Below, in pieces: positions 30,645-31,964 of a DNA stretch of 31,964 nucleotides. The translations under genes and the position numbers were made by a program. Source of the DNA: JAQUGA01 sp964521105. Its GTDB lineage: Bacteria > Bacteroidota > Bacteroidia > Bacteroidales > WCHB1-69. The notes under the pieces are model-generated. The model searched no databases and was not told the origin of the DNA. It saw only the letters and a program-made list of their open reading frames with translations. The stretch is taken from positions 1 to 31,964 of the forward strand of contig CAZFPO010000026.1 in NCBI GenBank assembly GCA_964521105.1, written 5' to 3'. Positions within the stretch are counted from its first letter, which is position 1; every line of letters starts with the position of its first letter.

Positions 30645-31964
30645 CTATGTATTATTTTGGTTAAATCTCTCGATTACACATACTCCATAAAGTGGCACAT
30701 TTGTCATCCATTCTTCAATACGAAAATCGGACATAGAAGAGCGAATTGCTTTGGCATAAGGATATTTTTGCACAAAAGATTTTAAACTTTTTGCTTGTAA
30801 ATTTTCACTCGCTTTAACTTCTATGGGGTAAATTTCGTCATTATATTGAATCACAAAATCAATTTCCGCCTGTGAATTGGAGTTTTCTGATGTCCAATAA
30901 AAAATGCTAAATTGATTATTGCCGATAATTTGTTGCAAAACATATTGTTCGGTAATCGCTCCCTTAAATTCTTCAAAAATTGAATTTCCCTCGATTAGAG
31001 TTATAGCTCCAACATTTGACATGGCACCCAACAAACCTAAATCAACCATAAAAATTTTAAACGCACTGAAATCTTCATAAGCTTTAAGAGGTATGGCTGC
31101 TTTTGATATTCTGGTAATTTTATAAATTAATCCGCAATCAACAAGCCACTGTAAAGCTAATTCAAAATCTTTAGCTCTAGCCCCTTTTTTCAAAATGCCA
31201 TAAATGAATTTTTTGTTTTCTTTACTTAATTGATTTGGAATTGAATTCCAAATTAATCTAATGCGAGGAACAACATCAACGGGAGCATGTTTTGAGAAAT
31301 CTTGTTCGTACGAATTTAAAATTTGTTTCTGAATTTGCCGAACTAAATTAAAATCTTTATTTTCGGCAAATGATTTTACGGCTTCGGGCATACCACCAAC
31401 AAAATAATATTGCTTTAGCAACTCAACATATTTTGTTTTGAAACTTTTTATCATGTTCCAATCTTTTGAATTTAATAAAGTTACAAACCTACCTTCGCCC
31501 ATCGCATCTAAAAATTCAAGAAATGATAGTGGAAATAGATTCAAAAAATCAACTTTACCTACAGGGAAAGAAACCTTTTCATGAATGGCTACTCCAAGCA
31601 GTGAACCTGCTGCAATAATTTTCAAATCAGGCATGTTTTCCTGAAAATATTTTAATGAGGTAATAGCTCTTGGAACTTCTTGAATTTCATCAAAAATGAT
31701 AAGCGTGTTTTTGGTATCTATTTTTTTGTCCGAATAGGTTTCAATTGCAAAGCATATTCGATGAACATCAAAATTATTATCAAATATCGGTTTTAGCTCA
31801 CCTTGATTTTCAAAATTAATGTAAATGGTCTGAGTAAAATATTTTTGCCCAAACTCTTTCATCAACCATGTTTTCCCGACTTGTCTAGCTCCACTTAAAA
31901 TCAATGGCTTTGCTGTTTTAGAATTTTTCCAAGTTACTAAATCGTCTATAGCAAATCTTTTCAT
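30645..31964 (-). CDS. AAA_14/DUF4143-type ATPase (COG1373), copy 3
   Basis: A 439-residue ATPase whose ATG is exactly at the right edge, so an earlier start cannot be ruled out. Walker A GARQVGKT (in KPLILSGARQVGKTWLMKEFG), Walker B TLIIFDEIQEVPRAI, block KIIAAGSLLGVAIHEKVSFPVGKVDFLNLFPLSFLEFL, then GGMPEAVKSF, a winged-helix-like region, and the PD-(D/E)XK-like core QAEIDFVIQYNDEIYPIEVKAS with Asp and E-x-K kept. It is closer to copy 2 than to copy 1 (shared KPL-GARQVGKT, IAAGSLL, FPVG, GGMPE). Its upstream control region is outside the window, so I cannot say whether it has a repeat array. Convergent with the acidic-tail gene. Confidence 0.9.
   Translation of the reverse strand: MKRFAIDDLVTWKNSKTAKPLILSGARQVGKTWLMKEFGQKYFTQTIYINFENQGELKPIFDNNFDVHRICFAIETYSDKKIDTKNTLIIFDEIQEVPRAITSLKYFQENMPDLKIIAAGSLLGVAIHEKVSFPVGKVDFLNLFPLSFLEFLDAMGEGRFVTLLNSKDWNMIKSFKTKYVELLKQYYFVGGMPEAVKSFAENKDFNLVRQIQKQILNSYEQDFSKHAPVDVVPRIRLIWNSIPNQLSKENKKFIYGILKKGARAKDFELALQWLVDCGLIYKITRISKAAIPLKAYEDFSAFKIFMVDLGLLGAMSNVGAITLIEGNSIFEEFKGAITEQYVLQQIIGNNQFSIFYWTSENSNSQAEIDFVIQYNDEIYPIEVKASENLQAKSLKSFVQKYPYAKAIRSSMSDFRIEEWMTNVPLYGVCVIERFNQNNT

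Overview
The window looks like a scaffolded (100-N gap) piece of a Bacteroidota (Bacteroidetes) genome, probably a fermentative anaerobe of the Bacteroidales/Marinilabiliales kind. The evidence is very low GC, many TAnnTTTG-type -7 promoter boxes, a C-terminal type IX secretion sorting domain, Bacteroidota lipoproteins, and metabolism genes for an ADP-forming acetyl-CoA synthetase, acetate kinase and the [FeFe]-hydrogenase maturase HydG. No rRNA, tRNA, CRISPR array, transposase or integrase was seen.

Layout. 1-3070: two secreted proteins on the minus strand: an M43-type zinc metalloprotease with a beta-helix region (runs off the left edge; its signal peptide is out of frame because of a 37-bp direct repeat) and a T9SS-sorted protein. 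3296-5322: an AAC(3)-family acetyltransferase translationally coupled (TAATG) to an alpha/alpha-toroid protein. 5449-9449: ADP-forming acyl-CoA synthetase and divergent ackA, separated by a 171-bp tandem repeat that contains the assembly gap. 9516-13001: hydG, two small TM1266-like hydrogenase-system regulators and a DUF2807/beta-barrel protein in one minus-strand unit. 13392-16238: acyl-CoA ligase, convergent with a membrane J-domain protein. 16666-17906: a GHKL-ATPase/DUF4325 (STAS-like) gene pair.

17908-29796 reads as an envelope efflux/export operon: a GbsR/MarR regulator, a LolA-like periplasmic protein, two FtsX-type permeases, a LolD/MacB-type ATPase and, far downstream, an outer-membrane beta-barrel. 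I infer that an accessory block (about 19.08-25.05 kb) separates the ATPase from the barrel. The block holds two COG1373-type AAA ATPases (AAA_14/DUF4143), three lipoproteins, a probable small RNA, a truncated ABC-ATPase remnant and several repeat families. 29922-31964: a protein with an Asp/Glu-rich tail and a third AAA_14/DUF4143 ATPase that begins exactly at the right edge.

The most unusual signal is in the control regions of the AAA ATPases. Each one whose upstream DNA is visible has its own set of three short direct repeats at an exact period: TTCAATTATA every 40 bp bracketing the promoter of the first, and a 19-bp repeat every 33 bp ending at the promoter of the second. The second set is repeated, also three copies at exactly 33 bp, downstream of the same gene. 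A third repeat family with an internal 40-bp period occurs as two 80-bp direct repeats 2.7 kb apart. I propose these are gene-specific autoregulatory operators or recombination ends of mobile ATPase cassettes; this is inference from pattern. The second main candidate is a compact RNA gene at 22833-22913 with a -7 box and a strong intrinsic terminator but no ORF.
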